The notes beneath the pieces are model-generated. The model saw only the letters and a program-made list of their open reading frames with translations. It had not been told where the DNA came from and did not search any database. From NCBI GenBank assembly GCA_018715425.1, contig DVLR01000022.1, positions 1 to 25,962 of the forward strand: 25,962 nucleotides of DNA, written 5' to 3'. Position 1 is the first letter of the stretch. Each line of letters opens with the position of its first letter. This DNA is from Candidatus Merdenecus merdavium. Its GTDB lineage: Bacteria > Bacillota > Clostridia > Lachnospirales > Lachnospiraceae. Positions 14,471-22,479 of the stretch are shown here, piece by piece. Both the position numbers and the translations under genes were made by a program.

Positions 14471-14698
14471 ATTCCTTTTCCTTACTTGGAACTAATCTTC
14501 TTTCTCTTTTTATTTTCTTTCTCTTTGCAAACACGATCAAAAGAAAGAAATGCAAAAAGTTTAATCCACTAGATATTAACTGGGTAGGTATTAGAGCTAC
14601 ACCATTGGGAGCAAAATCCGAATGTTTAAATACAATTCCCCAGGGAGAGTTGGTTTCTAAACCGTAAATGGTCCTATGGAAAATAAATCATTCTTCAT
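14471..14698 (-). pseudogene. lgt: Remnant of prolipoprotein diacylglyceryl transferase (lgt)
   Basis: On the minus strand an intact ribosome site (GGGGAAGGAG) and ATG (14698-14696) begin KNDLFSIGPFTV, the usual opening of Lgt, but TAG follows after 13 codons (14659-14657). In another frame, from 14663, the text continues without a stop: GLETNSPWGIVF, then FAPNGVALIPTQLISSGL, LNFLHFFLLIVFAKRKK. This is the C-terminal third of Lgt (family pattern ET..PWG...HPTQLyes, helix, RKK). About half the protein, including the middle helices and the His and Arg-Gly-Asn catalytic region, is missing, and the C-terminus is lost where it meets fabG. It is therefore a dead gene with an internal deletion plus frameshift. 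In life Lgt attaches lipid to the cysteine of lipoproteins such as MglB here, so a working copy should exist elsewhere. Plus-strand frames across this stretch are antisense shadows. Confidence 0.8.
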
Positions 14699-14716
14699 AA
14701 TACTCCTTCCCCGTTT

Positions 14717-16096
14717 TTAATAATAACAAAAGAATATTGCTTCCTTAGAAATCGTCTTGTAAATTTCCTCTACTTTATCTTTTGGCATATTAATGCATCC
14801 ATGTGAGCCATCATATTGATACGTAGTTCCACCAAACTCTTCTAATGATCTCCAACTAGCATCATGAAGCCCTACATCTGTATAGAACCCAATAAAGTAA
14901 TCCACATCAACATTGTATTCTGGCATGTAATAGTCATTGGCTTTAAACGTCATGGCAAATACACCACTTCTTGTTGGCCATACACCCATCTTACCACTTA
15001 CTATAGGAGATTCTAGTTCTAATCTGCCGTTTAAATAATAATATAGCCTTTGATTGGTGAAATCAATTTCTACATATGTATCTGGATTTCCAGTATCTTG
15101 TCCATCATGGGTGGCCGCAGTAGCCTCATAAATGGGCTCTCTAGTAACCGTTTGACGATTTTTTATTAAATCCATTAAAGCATCCGTTTCTTTTTCTTTA
15201 TTGATGACCCAACCATAATCACCGCCTTCAATGGTAATATTTCTGCCATCTGTTGTCTGAAATTGTCGTTCTTCTCCTACTGTGTTAAAATCACTTGCTA
15301 AACCTTGGACATATGTTAAGACCTGAGATCGATCCACCTCTATATTGCCACTATCATCTACGGTAACCCAATCTTTTATTGTAGATCCATCCAGTACTCT
15401 ACTCTGACTACCGAATTCATACGTAATACGAATATCCATTAATTCGTTCAAGCGTTCTGCTTCATTTACTAATTCTAAATCATCAGACTTAACCTTAGGT
15501 TCTAAAACCTGCATATAGTCTGATAGATGAACCTGAGTTTTTTGAGTGTTAATAGCATCCATGACCTCACTTTTTACTTTCTCCCGATCTATGGTTTGCC
15601 CATTTTCTTCTGGGAGGATTTCATAAGAACCATTTTCATCACTCAATCTTGCATCCACTGGCGCAATGTCAGGATGATTTGTGAAAATATCTAGACCATT
15701 TAAACGGTTTTCTAACTGGTCTTTGTTATAGGTATAATCAAATTCTACTGTATAATCTTTATTTCTAAATAAATGAATAAACCAGAGCAATGGATTTTGT
15801 CTCTTTTTAAGCTCCTTAATCTTATTACCCATATCATAGACTAAATTAAAGTCACTTCCTTTAATTTCATCTTTTCGACCCTCTTCGTCAAAGATCGTCA
15901 ATATGTATCCACCTGCATCATTGCCTATTTCCCGCTCGGCTCCAATGACGGTTAAATTAGACACTTCTATATCATTAATATATGTCCCTGGTAGAAACTG
16001 CCGCCAATACTGAACTGCACCTCCAATATAACCAATAACTATAATGGCACTTATGATAGCTAAGGTAAGAATACTCTTTTTCTTCTTCCTGCTCAT
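14717..16096 (-). CDS. L,D-transpeptidase (YkuD) with peptidoglycan-binding domain
   Basis: 459 residues after AAGGAGTGA. A basic N-terminus and one membrane helix (about residues 9-28) anchor it with the rest outside. The middle (about 35-330) resembles the PG_binding_4/VanW-associated repeats found before clostridial YkuD domains. The C-terminal third is the YkuD domain, running from YVEIDFTNQRLYYYLNG to the catalytic SHGCINMPKDKVEEIY, with His432 and Cys434. It forms 3-3 cross-links in peptidoglycan or attaches proteins to it, and is insensitive to most penicillins. It has its own promoter (16187-16215). Its 3' end faces the lgt remnant. No key residue is missing. Confidence 0.9.
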   Translation of the reverse strand: MSRKKKKSILTLAIISAIIVIGYIGGAVQYWRQFLPGTYINDIEVSNLTVIGAEREIGNDAGGYILTIFDEEGRKDEIKGSDFNLVYDMGNKIKELKKRQNPLLWFIHLFRNKDYTVEFDYTYNKDQLENRLNGLDIFTNHPDIAPVDARLSDENGSYEILPEENGQTIDREKVKSEVMDAINTQKTQVHLSDYMQVLEPKVKSDDLELVNEAERLNELMDIRITYEFGSQSRVLDGSTIKDWVTVDDSGNIEVDRSQVLTYVQGLASDFNTVGEERQFQTTDGRNITIEGGDYGWVINKEKETDALMDLIKNRQTVTREPIYEATAATHDGQDTGNPDTYVEIDFTNQRLYYYLNGRLELESPIVSGKMGVWPTRSGVFAMTFKANDYYMPEYNVDVDYFIGFYTDVGLHDASWRSLEEFGGTTYQYDGSHGCINMPKDKVEEIYKTISKEAIFFCYY

Positions 16097-16186
16097 GTTA
16101 TAATCACTCCTTTTCCATGTAGATATTTTAACATTGGGGCATCCATCTACACTGTAAATCTATATCTTGAAAAATAACTTAAGGAA

Positions 16187-16215
16187 ATTATACTTCATCT
16201 ATGAATAGATTTCAA
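16187..16215 (-). promoter_or_regulatory. Promoter of the L,D-transpeptidase gene
   Basis: TTGAAA (16215-16210) and TATAAT (16192-16187) on the minus strand are separated by 17 bases, close to consensus. The leader is about 84 bases. Confidence 0.7.
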
Positions 16216-16268
16216 TCATTGTCCCATAACTCCTTTGCCAAAAAGATACGATTTAGCGATGAACCACA

Positions 16269-16310
16269 AAAAATATCTCCTACCATAACGAAATATGGTG
16301 GAGATATTTT
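16269..16310 (-). terminator. Terminator of the mgl operon
   Basis: AAAAATATCTCC (16269-16280) plus ACCATA (16282-16287) pairs with TATGGT (16294-16299) plus GGAGATATTTTT. On the minus strand it ends in GGAGATATTTTTTG. It lies just after the small protein gene and closes the operon before the transpeptidase promoter. Confidence 0.8.
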
Positions 16311-16314
16311 TCTT

Positions 16315-16521
16315 TTATTGTAATATTATCCCAAATACCAAAGCGATCATAAGCAGGATAATCAATATGACTATGATGATATCCATAGTTTTCACCGAAA
16401 CATGAATTCTATCATAGAGATTTTCGCGTAGCCTCTTAGGAATCTCTACTTCTACATCCTCTTCTTGTATATCCTCTTTTTGTATATCCTCTTTTTGTAT
16501 ATCCTCTTCTTTTTTTGACAT
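16315..16521 (-). CDS. Small (68-residue) acidic, C-terminally membrane-anchored protein of the mgl operon
   Basis: It starts 14 bases after the mglC stop with a good GGAGG site, and a terminator follows within 5 bases, so it is a true last gene of the operon. The N-terminal 26 residues are acidic and contain three IQKED/IQEED repeats. A middle segment IPKRLRENLYDRIHVSVKTMD has an amphipathic look. One hydrophobic helix (about residues 47-67) ends the protein almost at its C-terminus, a tail-anchor arrangement with the charged part probably inside the cell. No cysteines, no signal peptide. Small proteins of this kind often modulate a partner transporter, and MglC is the obvious candidate, but no function can be read from the sequence. 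I do not know a named family. Confidence 0.7.
   Translation of the reverse strand: MSKKEEDIQKEDIQKEDIQEEDVEVEIPKRLRENLYDRIHVSVKTMDIIIVILIILLMIALVFGIILQ
16465..16509 (-). repeat. Three 15-bp in-frame tandem repeats
   Basis: The unit TTGTATATCCTCTTT (plus strand) is repeated three times with one final-base change, encoding IQKED/IQEED blocks in the small mgl protein. The copies are nearly identical in DNA, which suggests recent slippage and a length that may vary between strains. Confidence 0.85.
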
Positions 16522-16535
16522 ATCATACCTCCATT

Positions 16536-17564
16536 TTATTTCTTACTGAGATATTTTCTTACGTCAATAGATACCGCAATAATAATGATGATACCCTTAA
16601 TGATATACTGTAAGTAAGGATTTACTCCTAAAAAGTTTAGACTATAATTAATAACCTGTAAAATAACAACTCCAATAATCACACCAGGAATCGTTCCAAC
16701 TCCGCCTGAAAAAGAAACGCCTCCAATTACACAGCCTGAGATGGCATCTAGATCATAGTTCAATCCAGTACTGGTATTCACAGACTGAATTCTACCAGCT
16801 TCCAAAAATGCTGCAATACCATATAAAACTCCAGCTATAATATAAATTCCCATAATATTTCGAGTAATATTTACACCTGATACAGCTGCTGCTTCTTTGT
16901 TTCCACCAATTGCAAACATATTCTTGCCAAGGGTGGTTTTGTTCCATACAACCCACATGATGATGGATGCAATAGCAAAATAGCAAATCAAATAAGGAAG
17001 TTTGAAACCAAAGATATTAAAAGATCCATTTACAGCATTTAAAAACTTCTGATTAAATGTAGATATGGCTTGTGCTCCTCCTGCTTGACTATCGATGTAA
17101 ATACAGGTAAAGCCATATGCGATTAACTGGGTTCCTAAAGATACGATAAAAGCATGTAGGTTTAGCTTTGCTACACCAAATCCATTCAATGCACAGAATA
17201 AAATACCTATTACGATACTTACCATGAGTGGAAGAATCAGTGGTAAATCCTTTGTAATACCTGGATACATTCTTGATGCATAAGTAATGGATTGAACCAA
17301 TGAAGCTGATACCGCAGCACAACATCCTAAAATTCTACCTGCTGAAAGGTCTGTTCCAGCTAGTACAATCATTCCAGCAACCCCAAGAGCCAATATACCA
17401 CGTGTAGAAGCCTGGGTCAGTATTTTGATAAAGTTTGCAGCTGATAAGAATTTAGGTTCAATAATAATCACTACGAGTATCAATAAGCCCAATATAATAT
17501 ACAATGCATAATTTAGCAAAAATTCTCCAGCTTTTTTTGAATCTATTGCCTTTTTCTTTTCCAT
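16536..17564 (-). CDS. mglC: Galactose/methyl-galactoside ABC transporter permease MglC
   Basis: 342 residues from ATG 17564, with GAGGAG 7 bases upstream; a GTG five codons earlier overlaps that site. It has about eight to ten hydrophobic segments and the BPD_transp_2 family core. Characteristic stretches are GILALGVAGMIVLAGTDLSAG, then NGFGVAKLNLHAFIVSLGT, FAIGGNKEAAAVSGVN (the cytoplasmic loop that meets the ATPase) and DAISGCVIGGVSFSGGVG. All match MglC/RbsC-type sugar permeases. It forms the membrane channel, probably as a homodimer, with MglA and receives sugar from MglB. It lies 16 bases after mglA in the same operon. Confidence 0.92.
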   Translation of the reverse strand: MEKKKAIDSKKAGEFLLNYALYIILGLLILVVIIIEPKFLSAANFIKILTQASTRGILALGVAGMIVLAGTDLSAGRILGCCAAVSASLVQSITYASRMYPGITKDLPLILPLMVSIVIGILFCALNGFGVAKLNLHAFIVSLGTQLIAYGFTCIYIDSQAGGAQAISTFNQKFLNAVNGSFNIFGFKLPYLICYFAIASIIMWVVWNKTTLGKNMFAIGGNKEAAAVSGVNITRNIMGIYIIAGVLYGIAAFLEAGRIQSVNTSTGLNYDLDAISGCVIGGVSFSGGVGTIPGVIIGVVILQVINYSLNFLGVNPYLQYIIKGIIIIIAVSIDVRKYLSKK

Positions 17565-17580
17565 ACCATTACTCCTCACA

Positions 17581-19089
17581 TTAAATGTATTTTGCAGCTA
17601 GGGTCATGATTTCTTCTTGTTCCTGACCTTTAAAATCTTCTTTCATGTCTAAGATACCTGCAACCCTTCCATTACTCATGACTAAGATTCGATCACAGAT
17701 ACCAATTAACTCAGGCATCTCAGAGGATACCACAATGACGCCCTTATCTTTTTTGGCTAAGTCAATGATCAGTTGATAAATTTCGTACTTAGCACCGACA
17801 TCGATCCCTCTGGTAGGCTCATCTAGAAGCAATACCTCTGGTTCCGTTAATAGCCAGCGACCGATAATAACTTTTTGTTGATTACCACCAGATAGAGATT
17901 TAATATATGTTTTCGTACTAGGTGTTTTTACTTTCATGCTATCAACCACCCATTTTGTATCACGATCCATTTTCTTGTTGGATAAAAGCCCTTTGTTCGT
18001 ATAAGAAGAAATATTAGCCAACACAGAATTAAATGTGATACTTTGTAGTGGAATGATACCTGTTGCTCTACGTTCTTCCGTTAGAAGTGCAAATCCATTT
18101 CTAATTGCAGCTCTAGAATTCTTATTATCCACTTCTTTTCCATGAAGTTTTATCACACCGTCACTATGACCTGCTATTCCAAAAATGGTTTCTAATAACT
18201 CTGTACGTCTGGATCCAACCAATCCTGCTACCCCTAAAATCTCTCCTTTTTTTAATTCAAAGGAAACGTCGATACAAGAAGGCATATATTTTCCTGTTAA
18301 ATGATTCACCTCTAACAACACTTCTTTTGGAGTATTTGTCTTTGGTGGAAATCGATTCGTCAAGTCTCTTCCTACCATTAGTTTAATAATCTCATCTGTA
18401 GTCAGGGATTGGGCATCTCTTGTAGCCACCCACTGACCATCCCTCATAATCGTAACTTCATCTGATATTTCTAGTATTTCTTCCATCTTATGGGATATGT
18501 AAATCATTCCTACCCCATCATCTCTTAACTTGTTAATAATATAAAATAAATGTTTCACCTCTTCTCTCGTTAAGGAAGAAGTAGGCTCATCTAACACAAG
18601 AATTTTCGCATTATATGATACTGCTTTCGCAATTTCAACCATCTGTCTTTCTGATACAGAAAGTGTACCTATGACAGCTTTAGGATTTATATTAATATTG
18701 AGTTGTTCAAAAACTTTCTTTGTTTCATCGTACATTTTCTTGTGGTCCACAAGTCCCTTGTTTTTAGGAAACTTACCCAACCACATATTTTCCATTACAC
18801 TTCTTCTTAAAACCTGATTTAATTCCTGATGAACCATGGCAACCCCGTTGTCCAAGGCCTGCTTGGGATTATCAAAACGTGCTTCTGTCCCATTAATTTT
18901 AATCTCTCCAGAGTCTTCTTTATATACCCCGAATAGGCATTTCATTAGAGTACTTTTACCTGCACCATTTTCTCCCATCAGTGCATGTACTGTGCCTTTT
19001 TTTAATATGATTTGTGCATTATCCAATGCCTTTACTCCTGGAAACTCTTTGTTAATATTCATCATTTCCAGCAAAGGAGCATTCTCCAT
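17581..19089 (-). CDS. mglA: Galactose/methyl-galactoside ABC transporter ATPase MglA
   Basis: 502 residues, the standard length for a fused double ABC ATPase of the CUT2 class. The start is ATG 19089 with GAGGGG ahead; the longer open frame covers the intergenic stem-loop and has no ribosome site. The first domain has GENGAGKST (39-47), LSVSERQMVEIAKA and VLDEPTSSL. The second has a degenerate Walker A region, GLVGSRRTELLE, as normal in this class, with an intact LSGGNQQK and LLLDEPTRGID. The preserved EERRATG segment is typical of MglA. It drives sugar uptake with MglC and MglB and follows mglB after 75 bases containing a stem-loop. Confidence 0.93.
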   Translation of the reverse strand: MENAPLLEMMNINKEFPGVKALDNAQIILKKGTVHALMGENGAGKSTLMKCLFGVYKEDSGEIKINGTEARFDNPKQALDNGVAMVHQELNQVLRRSVMENMWLGKFPKNKGLVDHKKMYDETKKVFEQLNININPKAVIGTLSVSERQMVEIAKAVSYNAKILVLDEPTSSLTREEVKHLFYIINKLRDDGVGMIYISHKMEEILEISDEVTIMRDGQWVATRDAQSLTTDEIIKLMVGRDLTNRFPPKTNTPKEVLLEVNHLTGKYMPSCIDVSFELKKGEILGVAGLVGSRRTELLETIFGIAGHSDGVIKLHGKEVDNKNSRAAIRNGFALLTEERRATGIIPLQSITFNSVLANISSYTNKGLLSNKKMDRDTKWVVDSMKVKTPSTKTYIKSLSGGNQQKVIIGRWLLTEPEVLLLDEPTRGIDVGAKYEIYQLIIDLAKKDKGVIVVSSEMPELIGICDRILVMSNGRVAGILDMKEDFKGQEQEEIMTLAAKYI

Positions 19090-19117
19090 ATCAGATTCCC
19101 CTCTTTCAATATTAGTA

Positions 19118-19154
19118 TTGTGGTGTTTCCCACAATAAGCGAAAAACACCACAA
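19118..19154 (-). other. Intercistronic stem-loop between mglB and mglA
   Basis: TTGTGGTGTTT (19118-19128) and AAACACCACAA (19144-19154) make a perfect 11-bp stem with a 15-base loop and no T run after it on the minus strand. It begins about 10 bases past the mglB stop. Such structures protect the upstream message from 3' decay or partly terminate transcription, giving more binding protein than transporter. Confidence 0.7.
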
Positions 19155-19164
19155 GAAATCATTC

Positions 19165-20298
19165 TTATTTATTAACTGGAGCATATGGAATACGGATAGA
19201 TACTCCATCATCAGAGATTTCATAGTCTGTTCCTTCTACAAAATCTTTACCCTGTGCTGCGTTTACACCAATGGCAATGATTGCTTTACCCATTGCATCT
19301 CCATCTTGTTTTACTGTTCCTGCCATCTTACCAGAATTAATAGCTTCAATTCCTGAATCTGTTGCATCTACACCAATAACAGGGATCCAATTTTCTGCTT
19401 CTTCGTCTGTATTGTATCCAATATTATTAAGAGCTGCAATGACTCCTAATGCCATATCATCGTTATTACAGAATACAGCCTCAATACCACCTTCATTAGC
19501 AGCCAATAATGCTTCCATAGATGTCTGAGCTTGGTCTGTCATCCAGTTTGCAACAACCGGTTCGCTGTTCACATTTTCCATAACAAGCCCTCTTTCTTCT
19601 GCTTGTTTTACAGAAAATTCTGTACGAGCTTCTGCTTCTGGGTTTCCTGGTTCTCCTTTGAATACTAAATATTGAACCTTTCCATCACCATTTAAATCAT
19701 ATTTTTCGGAATCCTCTTCCCAGATATCAGCAAGAATATCCCCTTGCATAACTCCCGCTTCTGAAGCTGTAGTACCAATAAATAATCCATCTATAGATTC
19801 CATAACTTCTTTGGCAGGTTCACGGTTGAAGAAGACTGCTGGAATTCCTGCTTCTTTGGCTTTATCAGCTAACCCTTGAGCTGATCCAGCATCAACTGCA
19901 TTAATTAATAGTAGATCCACATTTTTTTCAATCAAAATATCTAATTGGTCATTTTGTTTTGCTTGATCTCCTTGACCATCTTGAAAATCTAATTTAATTG
20001 GAACAGAAGATTCAGCTGCATATTTTTCTATTGCATTACGTACAGTAGAGATATATGTATCATCAAACTTATAAATTAAAACTCCGAAATTTAATTCATC
20101 GCCTTCTGCTGCATCATTTGCCTCTTCATCCTTGGCCGTTGTCTCCGCTTTATTTTCATCCTTATCTTCATCCTGTGCATCTTGTTCTGAAACCTTAGTT
20201 GTTTCTGCACTTCCTCCGTCGTCACCTCCTGCACATCCCACTAACAAAGTGGCTACCATAGTGACAGATAGTAAAACTCCTAATAATTTCTTTTTCAT
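19165..20298 (-). CDS. mglB: Galactose/glucose-binding lipoprotein MglB
   Basis: 377 residues from ATG 20298, directly after AAAGGAGGAAG; an upstream in-frame start overlaps that site. A lipoprotein signal ends in LLVGC (Cys22), so it is lipid-anchored on the cell surface. An acidic, low-complexity linker rich in D, E, A and K follows (about 25-65), then the periplasmic-binding fold starting at NFGVLIYKFDDTY. The calcium loop DLNGDGKVQYLVFKGE is the mark of the galactose/glucose-binding MglB branch. Sugar-contact motifs FFNREP, EARTEFSV, NNDDMALGV and VIGVDAT are present. It delivers D-galactose, and probably glucose or methyl-galactoside, to MglAC. It heads mglBAC and probably has its own promoter in the 132-base gap upstream. 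Confidence 0.93.
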   Translation of the reverse strand: MKKKLLGVLLSVTMVATLLVGCAGGDDGGSAETTKVSEQDAQDEDKDENKAETTAKDEEANDAAEGDELNFGVLIYKFDDTYISTVRNAIEKYAAESSVPIKLDFQDGQGDQAKQNDQLDILIEKNVDLLLINAVDAGSAQGLADKAKEAGIPAVFFNREPAKEVMESIDGLFIGTTASEAGVMQGDILADIWEEDSEKYDLNGDGKVQYLVFKGEPGNPEAEARTEFSVKQAEERGLVMENVNSEPVVANWMTDQAQTSMEALLAANEGGIEAVFCNNDDMALGVIAALNNIGYNTDEEAENWIPVIGVDATDSGIEAINSGKMAGTVKQDGDAMGKAIIAIGVNAAQGKDFVEGTDYEISDDGVSIRIPYAPVNK

Positions 20299-20328
20299 TC
20301 TTCTTCCTCCTTTTAATATTATGTACAT

Positions 20329-20357
20329 ATCATACCCCTTTTTCATGGTATTTTCTA
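20329..20357 (-). promoter_or_regulatory. Possible activator-dependent promoter of mglB
   Basis: TATGAT (20334-20329) on the minus strand has a weak TAGAAA at the 17-base-spaced -35. The start would be near 20322, about 24 bases before the ATG. CATGA-led similar stretches lie 28 bases apart upstream (CATG at 20347-20344 and 20375-20372), a spacing near that of AraC-type direct repeats. The gap 20299-20430 holds no gene and no clear terminator. Confidence 0.3.
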
Positions 20358-20430
20358 TACATTTTTCTTCTCATGATTATTGATTTTCTTTTATTCTTCG
20401 TCATAATATTAAATTTCGGATAGAAAAATG

Positions 20431-21474
20431 CTACTTATCTGATTTTATGGTTTTAAGATCAACTCTAATATATCGCTCTCCTTCATTGATTAATTCTTCT
20501 GATGGAGTGTGGTTATTGATTAAATCTACCGCCAATTTAAAAATAGCTTGTCCCTGTAAGTTGGATTCGCAGGATACCGTTCCTAGCATATAACCGTATT
20601 TCACTTCATTTAGTGCTGGATCTGTTCCATCGATACCCACTACTTTTACATCCTTAATATTGCCACTTTTAAAAACATCTATTACACCTAAAGCCATATC
20701 ATCATTGTTACAAATCACTAGCTCAATACTATCCCCATAAGTCTCGATCCAAGAAGTCATCATTGCCGCTGCTTCACTTCTATCCCAATTAGCCGTGCCA
20801 CTATCTAGTTTTTCTACGGATATCCCCTGTTCCTTTAACACCTTTATAGAATACTCTGTACGTATGAAAGCATCCTGATGTCCACTTTCTCCTTCTAACA
20901 TCACATATTCAATAATGCCATTACCATTCTTATCTATTTGAAGAGGATCTTCATGATATTTATCTGCTATGAGCATTCCCTGAAGTCTTGCTGTCTCTTT
21001 TGCGTCTGTACCAACATAGTATACTTTTTCTCCTCTGTAAATATCGTCTTCCACAGGTTCTCTATTAAAGAAGATCAGTGGAATTCCAGCCGTTTCTACT
21101 TTATCAACAATTTCCGAAGCACTGGTTCGATCCACTAAATTGACACAGATAATATCGTATCCTAGAGATATAAATTTTTCTACCTGAGCATTCTGTTTCA
21201 TTTGATTTTTTTCTGCATAAACGATATTTACAGTTACTGGATTACTTCCTTTATTAAGACTAGAGTAAGAAGCCGCTTCTGTCTCGATTCCTTTCATAAT
21301 AAAAGATACAAATGTATCATTTTTGTCATATCCAGTAATGCCTATCTTTATTTTTTTTACAACCTCTTCCTTCGTATTCACTTTAGGAATCGTAAGTACG
21401 AATATGATACAACACAATACAAATATGACTAAACTGATTTTCCAGATTCTTTTATTTCCTTTACCTTCCTCCAT
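20431..21474 (-). CDS. Membrane-anchored MglB-like sugar-binding protein (candidate co-sensor)
   Basis: 347 residues after AGGAGG. One N-terminal helix (about 12-29) with no lipobox and no clear cleavage site makes it a probable type II anchor, with the rest outside. The outer part is a periplasmic-binding fold very like MglB: KIGITGYDKNDTF, FFNREP, a calcium loop DKNGNGIIEYVMLEGE, RTEYSI, NNDDMALGV and VVGIDGTDP. Ligand-contact segments seem kept, so it probably binds galactose or a related hexose. As it is not lipidated, and sits between a YesM-type kinase and the mgl transporter, a sensing role for the kinase is more likely than transport, as in XylFII-LytS of Clostridium. It lies 20 bases after the next binding protein gene, in one operon. 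Confidence 0.8.
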   Translation of the reverse strand: MEEGKGNKRIWKISLVIFVLCCIIFVLTIPKVNTKEEVVKKIKIGITGYDKNDTFVSFIMKGIETEAASYSSLNKGSNPVTVNIVYAEKNQMKQNAQVEKFISLGYDIICVNLVDRTSASEIVDKVETAGIPLIFFNREPVEDDIYRGEKVYYVGTDAKETARLQGMLIADKYHEDPLQIDKNGNGIIEYVMLEGESGHQDAFIRTEYSIKVLKEQGISVEKLDSGTANWDRSEAAAMMTSWIETYGDSIELVICNNDDMALGVIDVFKSGNIKDVKVVGIDGTDPALNEVKYGYMLGTVSCESNLQGQAIFKLAVDLINNHTPSEELINEGERYIRVDLKTIKSDK

Positions 21475-21494
21475 AAACTCCTCCTAACTTTACC

Positions 21495-22466
21495 CTATGA
21501 TCGGGGAAATAACAGCACTTCTTTATCTTTATCATAGATATCCTCAGGTTCTAAATACTCATATTCTAGAATGATCCTTCTTTGGTTCCACTTATTTTTT
21601 ATGATTTCTTTCGCTTTTTCTATGCTCATATATCCCATATAATAATCACTTACTGCAATGATCCCTTTCAATACCTCTTTATCCAGGTAATATAAAATCT
21701 TATCATTATACCCTACTCCATATACATCAATACCCTTAAAGATTTCTTCACTAGGATTGTAAAACAATTCTATGGACTGATCCATGGAATAAACATCTAG
21801 AAAAACCAAAACTTCTTTTACATTCTGATTCCTCTTACTTCTAATATAACTCTCTACAAATACTTTTTCCTTAGAATATATCCTAGATACTTCTATATTC
21901 TGCTCTTCCATCTGTTCCTTTAGCCCAAGATAGAGCTGATCTGTATCGGTGCGTCTATCCCCCTGTTGAATGGCTACTACGTGCAAAGGCTCCTGATCAT
22001 GGTCTTGAATGATCTTTTGTCCTAAGGTTTTGCCCATTTCATAATAGTCTGCTCCGATGTTACAAGATGTTGCCTCTGCCTCTATATCTGCCCCTATGGT
22101 GATCACAGGAATACCCACAAAAATATCATTTAAGTATCTTTTTAATATTTCCGAATCCACTGGCGATATCACCAAGGCATCAGCCTGAGAGTCTAGTTCT
22201 GATGCGATGATCTCCATTTGATTTAAAAGGTCTCCCCTATAGGAAATCGTGATAAAATCCACTTCAGCATTCCATATTTTAGCTGCTTTCTCCATCCCCT
22301 TCTTATAGTTCATCCAATAATCATCTACCGAATCATTTACAATCACCGATATCTGATGCACTTTTTCATCTTGCTCCTTAATCACCCAATCCGTAGAAGA
22401 AAGGATGAATAACACCAGCATCACCAAGAAGGTTGCCGTTAAAAACACTTTTTCTATTTTTCCCAT
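21495..22466 (-). CDS. Second membrane-anchored periplasmic-binding-fold protein (candidate co-sensor)
   Basis: 323 residues after GGAGAG. One N-terminal helix (about 6-24) without a lipobox anchors it, then an outer domain of the Peripla_BP_4 fold: ISVIVNDSVDDYWMNYKKGMEKAAK, ADALVISPVDSE, IPVITIGAD, CNIGADYYEMGKTLGQKI and a late GIIAVSDYYMGYMSIEKA. It is much more divergent than its neighbour, lacks the calcium loop and the NNDDMALG motif, and could bind a different ligand or none. It follows the kinase gene by 13 bases. The position, anchor and family suggest a sensor partner of the kinase. Proteins of this group often stand next to YesM-type kinases in Lachnospiraceae; partner and ligand here are inferred. 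Confidence 0.75.
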   Translation of the reverse strand: MGKIEKVFLTATFLVMLVLFILSSTDWVIKEQDEKVHQISVIVNDSVDDYWMNYKKGMEKAAKIWNAEVDFITISYRGDLLNQMEIIASELDSQADALVISPVDSEILKRYLNDIFVGIPVITIGADIEAEATSCNIGADYYEMGKTLGQKIIQDHDQEPLHVVAIQQGDRRTDTDQLYLGLKEQMEEQNIEVSRIYSKEKVFVESYIRSKRNQNVKEVLVFLDVYSMDQSIELFYNPSEEIFKGIDVYGVGYNDKILYYLDKEVLKGIIAVSDYYMGYMSIEKAKEIIKNKWNQRRIILEYEYLEPEDIYDKDKEVLLFPRS

Positions 22467-22479
22467 TGGTTTCTCTCCT

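Noticed and set aside
14461..14667. Plus-strand 68-residue ORF overlapping the end of fabG
   Set aside because: It is antisense to the lgt remnant, starts with TTG directly against GGAGG without spacing, and its hydrophobic run is the complement of the Lgt helix and basic tail.
19012..19356. Plus-strand ORF across the mglA/mglB junction
   Set aside because: It is antisense to two well-supported genes and has no ribosome site or recognisable domain.
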